A stretch of DNA of 64,000 bases, taken from Drosophila miranda (Eukaryota > Arthropoda > Insecta > Diptera > Drosophilidae). The position numbers were made by a program, and so were the translations under genes. Below are positions 60,101-64,000 of this stretch, piece after piece (within the stretch, counting starts at the first letter, position 1; each line of letters starts with the position of its first letter). The stretch covers positions 22,506,001 through 22,570,000 of the forward strand of contig NC_046675.1 of NCBI RefSeq assembly GCF_003369915.1, written 5' to 3'. The notes beneath the pieces were generated by a model. That model worked only from the letters and a program-made list of their open reading frames with translations, did not search any database and was not told the DNA's origin.

Positions 60101-61231
60101 CGAATATTTCGCACCTCAGTTCATCTAAAAGCCACAAGTTTGGGTAATTTCGAATATATTTTAACATTTTTTTGTTGCTATTTTATCCAAATATATCCCT
60201 AGAATCGCTCGTGGCGAATGGTCACATTCGTGCCACTTGCCAGACATTTTTCCTTGGACTTTTTGTCAGCGTCATTTGTGGGGAATGTGCCCCAACAGGG
60301 GCTTCTCCGCTTGATAGTCCGCTTTTCAATATCTTTAAAGACAAGCGTTGATATAGCCCTTTGCTCGTCACCTCGTCAGGTTCGGCGTAATACGGTTGCG
60401 CTTGTCCGTAGTCCCTGGTCGTATGCAAAATCCCGTAATTTACTCAATTGTCACGTTCTGCTCCCGAACGAACGCTCACGCCTCAACGGGCCAGTCAGGC
60501 ACCAGAGCACAGCACAACAGAGCCATTGAAGCACCCATTCAAGCAGTGAATGAGTCAATTTGCGAGAGGCCCCTAGCCCACCTCTTATCGACCAAATGAA
60601 ATGGATTGAGGCACCACTGAAATCCACTTCCTACCCCCTACCCCCTGGAAGCACAGTCCAAGCCTTTGTCCACGTGGCTTCGCTTATTGGACAAAAGAGG
60701 CACTGGAAAATGTCATAAATCTATGTTTTTGACCCCACAGACCAGACCACCCCCCCACCCCCCACTGGAATGGCGGCAGTAGTTTATCGCACATTACTAT
60801 GTGCATCTGTCTAATGCTAATGCAAATGCAACTAACTAAAAGTTAGAATAAATATATGTATAGTTTATAGAATAATATAGACTGCCCAGAGGGTACAAAA
60901 GGTCGCTCTCTCTCTCACTGTCTGTCTGTCTACAATTATTATACAAATAGTACCCACATCAGAACCACGAGATAGATGTAATTTTGATTGGCCTTGACAA
61001 TGGTTTTTTATTTCTACCTGTAGTACAAATGTGCGTCCATTTATGAAGTTTTAGGTCGGCTTTTTCGCCGGATCCTAAATTTCCAACTGGGGTTCCTGGG
61101 CATCAATGTGCCGCGTCATGCACACTGCATGTATTTTGTTTTGGGATTCGCGGGCTACCGGCTTGGAGCATTCAAAGACACTGTTAATCTTATCCTATTA
61201 ATAATTCTCCCTCTTCTCTTGTGCTGTCCAG
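57122..61231 (+). other. Probable 5' intron of Hel89B
   Basis: 4.1 kb with no gene I can support. It contains a long C homopolymer (59821-59843), tandem TCAGCCA-type units near 58190-58225, and CT runs near 58430 and 60907. It ends in a strong acceptor (CTTGTGCTGTCCAG, AG at 61230-61231). Frames such as 57984-58484 and 59559-60023 do not look like protein. Confidence 0.5.
59821..59843. repeat. Homopolymer C run (23 bases)
   Basis: Twenty-three consecutive C residues, flanked by CT-rich sequence, in noncoding DNA. Confidence 0.9.
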
Positions 61232-61329
61232 ATTAGTTACTTAGCGGAGTAGAGGAGAGAGGAGACCCGTCGATCCAGGGCGGACGGACGGACACTCAAA
61301 TTGTATCACAAACCTCTTCCATTTATATA

Positions 61330-64000
61330 ATGACATCTCGGTAAGAAGCAGCTCTTGCGCAAAGAGAACACACAACTAATCCCGTGCTGTTACCCACTTT
61401 GCAGACTTGATCGACTGTTCATCCTACTCGAGTCGGGGTCCACAGCGGCCACACGTCAAGCGGCCGCCAAGCAGATTGGCGAAGTTCAAAAACTCTATCC
61501 GCAGGAGCTGCATGTGCTGCTCAATCGGCTGGTCGGCTACCTGCACAGCTCGTCATGGGAGACGCGCATTGCGGCAGCCCAGACCGTGGAGGCCATACTC
61601 AAGCAGGTGCCCGCATGGCAACCCGAAGAACAGTTGGGCGGAGTGGCGGGCGCTGGAGCGGGAATCATAATAAAGAAGGAAAGACCGTCGAGCGATGGGA
61701 CCGCCGAAGAGGATAGCTGCCAGTCGAGTGGATCCTCGACAACTGGCGGCAGCGAGCGGATGCTGAGCTTCGACGAGTTCGATCTGCAGCAGATCCTCCA
61801 CAAGGGAGCGCGTCTAATCGGCTCCGAGGGCAATGAGTTCGATGTGCAGGAGGAGCAGCCGGCGAGTGGCGGGGGAGCGGAGGAAGAGCAGCAGCGGAGC
61901 GTGGCCAGTCGCCTGAGTCGACAGCGAGCGCTGCTCAACGACAAACTCGGGCTAACGGCAGCCGCCAAGATGGGTGTCAATCTCACGGACATGATCACCG
62001 ACGAGGATGTGGCACTGGCGCGGAGTGGCACCAACTACAATGTGAACGCCGAGAAGATGCCCGTGGAGCATATACTGAACATAAAGCCACAGGCGGCGGC
62101 AGCCAACGGGAAGACCCTGAGCTGCAGGGAAATGAATCGAGCGAAGCGCAAGGCCCGGCAAGGGACGACCACGACGGCTGCCTCCTCCGTGACGCCCACC
62201 TGCAGTCGCCGCAACTCGAACAGCAATCACAGCACTGGCAGCAACAGCAACGGCAACGGCAATGGCAATGGGAATGGTGCCACAAGCGCGCCAGTGGCCA
62301 CCATCGCAGCGGCAGCGACAGTCGCAGCCCCCGCCGGCGATGAGCCAGAGAAAAAGAAACTAAAGTCGAGCGTTGGTCAGGAGATATTTTACAGCTTAAA
62401 TGGTGAGTGGGCGGCGGAGTGAGTGAGTGGCTGGAGGCCATTAATTACACTTAATTCATGGATTAACCTTCTCTCTCTCTATCTCTCTTTCTCTGTTAAT
62501 TGTAGCCGCCGTACCGGATGCCACTGGCACTTGGGTCGATGCCATTTCGTGGCCCTTGGATAACTTTTGTTCGCGCCTCTTCATCGATCTATTTCATGCC
62601 AAATGGGAGGTACGCCACGGCGCAGCCACAGCCCTGCGCGAACTGATCAACCAGCATGCCCAGGGCGCTGGGAAGTCGCTCACTCAAACGAGAGAACAAA
62701 TGCACGAGGCGCACAGTCGCTGGCTGGAGGATGCGGCACTACGTCTGCTCTGTGTCCTGTCCTTGGACCGTTTCGGGGACTTTGTCTCCGACCAGGTGGT
62801 GGCGCCAGTGCGCGAGACTTGCGCCCAAGTACTGGGGACCCTCGTCAAGGAGCTTGAGGCATCGAAGGTGCAGCGGATTGTGAACATACTGCTGCAGTTG
62901 ATCCAGCACAAGAACGAGTGGGAGGTGCGCCACGGGGGGTTGCTCGGCCTGAAGTATGTGTTTGTGGTGAGGGAGGAGCTGCTGCCGATCTACATTCCCC
63001 AATCGATCTCCAACATACTGATCGGCCTGCTGGACGCCGTGGATGATGTGGGGGCTGTGGCTGCGGCCACATTGATACCCGTCTCCGCCTGCCTGCCGAA
63101 GCTGCTGAGCCCCGTGCAGGTCTCTTCGATCGTGAAGATGCTGTGGGATCTGCTGCTCGATCAGGATGAGCTGACGTCCGCCTGCAATAGTTTTATGGGC
63201 CTCCTGGCGGCCATTCTGTGTCTGCCGCAGGCTGCCAACTGGATAGAAATGGAGCCGATGGCCACTCTCGTGCCACGCCTGTGGCCCTTTCTCTCGCACA
63301 GCACAAGTTCGGTGCGCAGATCGACGCTCAAGACGCTTCTCACCCTCACCAGTGCGGATAAGCAGCTGAAGATTAAGCAGGAGAAGGACGAGGAGGATCA
63401 GCCCAAAATGAAGCTCAACTTTGGCGTCAAGGATTGGAAGTCGGAGCTGCTGAGGCAGGCCCTCAGGCACATCTATCAGCGGATACTGGTGGAGCCTCAG
63501 GCGGATATACAGGGACTGGCGCGTCAGGTGTGGTCCAATCTCATCGAGCATGCGGATCTGGGCGCGCTGCTGATTGCCGCCTGTCCGTATGTCTCCTCCT
63601 GGATCTGCCTGTCGATGCAGCCCCCCAAGTTGGCCTTCGATCCATCGGTACTCATCAGAGCAGGCAGCGGCGGTGGTGACCCAGCGACTGGAATCCCCTC
63701 TCGAAGGCGGACTGCACGGATTGGCGACGACCTGGGCGGCGGCATCCTGGCGCACGCGAATGCCCAGCAAAAACTGTATTTGGGCGGCAGCGAGGCGACT
63801 CCGTTGGACCTAAGAGAGGCGAACTTTATGCGCGCCAGGATCTCCTCATCGCGGGCACTCGGGGCACTCTCCCATTACCTGGTGCAGCCAGCTCCCGGAG
63901 TGGTGTACACCCCCCAGATGGAGAGTCCCACGGATCTGTACACGAAAGTGCTTCTGGGGCATCTGAATGCCCACTCGGCAGTGCAGCGGATCGTCTGCGG
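61330..64000 (+). CDS. Hel89B: Helicase 89B, BTAF1/Mot1 homologue (5' part)
   Basis: SWI2/SNF2-type ATPase that removes TBP from DNA. Only the N-terminal HEAT-repeat part is in the window. Exon 61330-61340 (MTSR, split codon) joins 61405-62402 and 62506 to the right edge, in frame throughout, giving about 834 residues here. The start MTSRLDRLFILLESGSTAAT is typical of BTAF1/Mot1 proteins. HEAT repeats follow at about residues 20-75 (WETRIAAAQTVEAILKQVP). A variable Ser/Asn/Gly linker lies at about 120-320. The conserved TBP-binding HEAT array is recognisable by WPLDNFCSRLFIDLFHAKWE and HKNEWEVRHGGLLGLKYVF, continuing to the window end (HLNAHSAVQRIVCG). The catalytic helicase domain must lie beyond the window. 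Frame and splice sites show no damage. Confidence 0.95.

Noticed and set aside
1-64000. CRISPR arrays, tRNA/rRNA genes, intact transposons
   Set aside because: No regularly spaced repeats, no cloverleaf with B-box that I could confirm, and no transposase or reverse transcriptase frame seen on either strand.

Overview
This window is euchromatic insect DNA and almost certainly a Drosophila chromosome arm (Muller element E). I recognise Fbxl7, blp (Pam16/Magmas), Sap47, Rbf2, moira and Hel89B. From memory, the last four sit close together at 89A-B in D. melanogaster. Introns are short except in Sap47, and GT/AG junctions keep the reading frame across every recognised gene. The species cannot be fixed from sequence alone, and no bacterial, phage or CRISPR feature is present.

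Layout. 1-2.4 kb is upstream or intronic DNA. 2.4-5.0 kb is Fbxl7 (+, four coding exons), tail-to-tail with an unrecognised coiled-coil gene (-, 5.2-6.0 kb). 6.1-9.5 kb is an accessory island. It holds a broken LDL-receptor-related gene fragment, an open frame without a usable ATG and three copies of a roughly 200-bp repeat. 9.66-10.14 kb is blp. 10.2-10.75 kb has competing coding signals on both strands. 12.0-43.0 kb is Sap47, with eight coding exons and a 21-kb first intron. A segment of more than 1 kb occurs twice inside that intron, each copy carrying a small RING-type frame on the opposite strand. One frame keeps all its zinc ligands and the other has lost several. 45.8-46.8 kb is an unrecognised membrane protein (-). 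47.3-47.9 kb is a ZCCHC10-like CCHC/serine-rich protein (+). 48.2-48.5 kb is a 102-residue protein (-), divergent from Rbf2 (+, 48.8-51.1 kb). Moira (-, 56.0-51.6 kb) ends tail-to-tail with Rbf2 and is divergent from Hel89B, whose coding region starts at 61.33 kb and runs off the right edge.

Functionally this is a mixed neighbourhood: chromatin and transcription control (moira in the Brahma complex, Hel89B/Mot1, Rbf2), growth control (Fbxl7), mitochondrial import (blp) and a synaptic protein (Sap47). Nothing suggests they act as one pathway. The most notable sequence-level points are the intronic RING duplication and its decay, the LRP-family pseudogene island, and three frame-compatible alternative splicing candidates at the 3' part of Sap47: a 6-nt microexon, an alternative terminal exon with an A-rich UTR, and a donor overlapping the stop codon.
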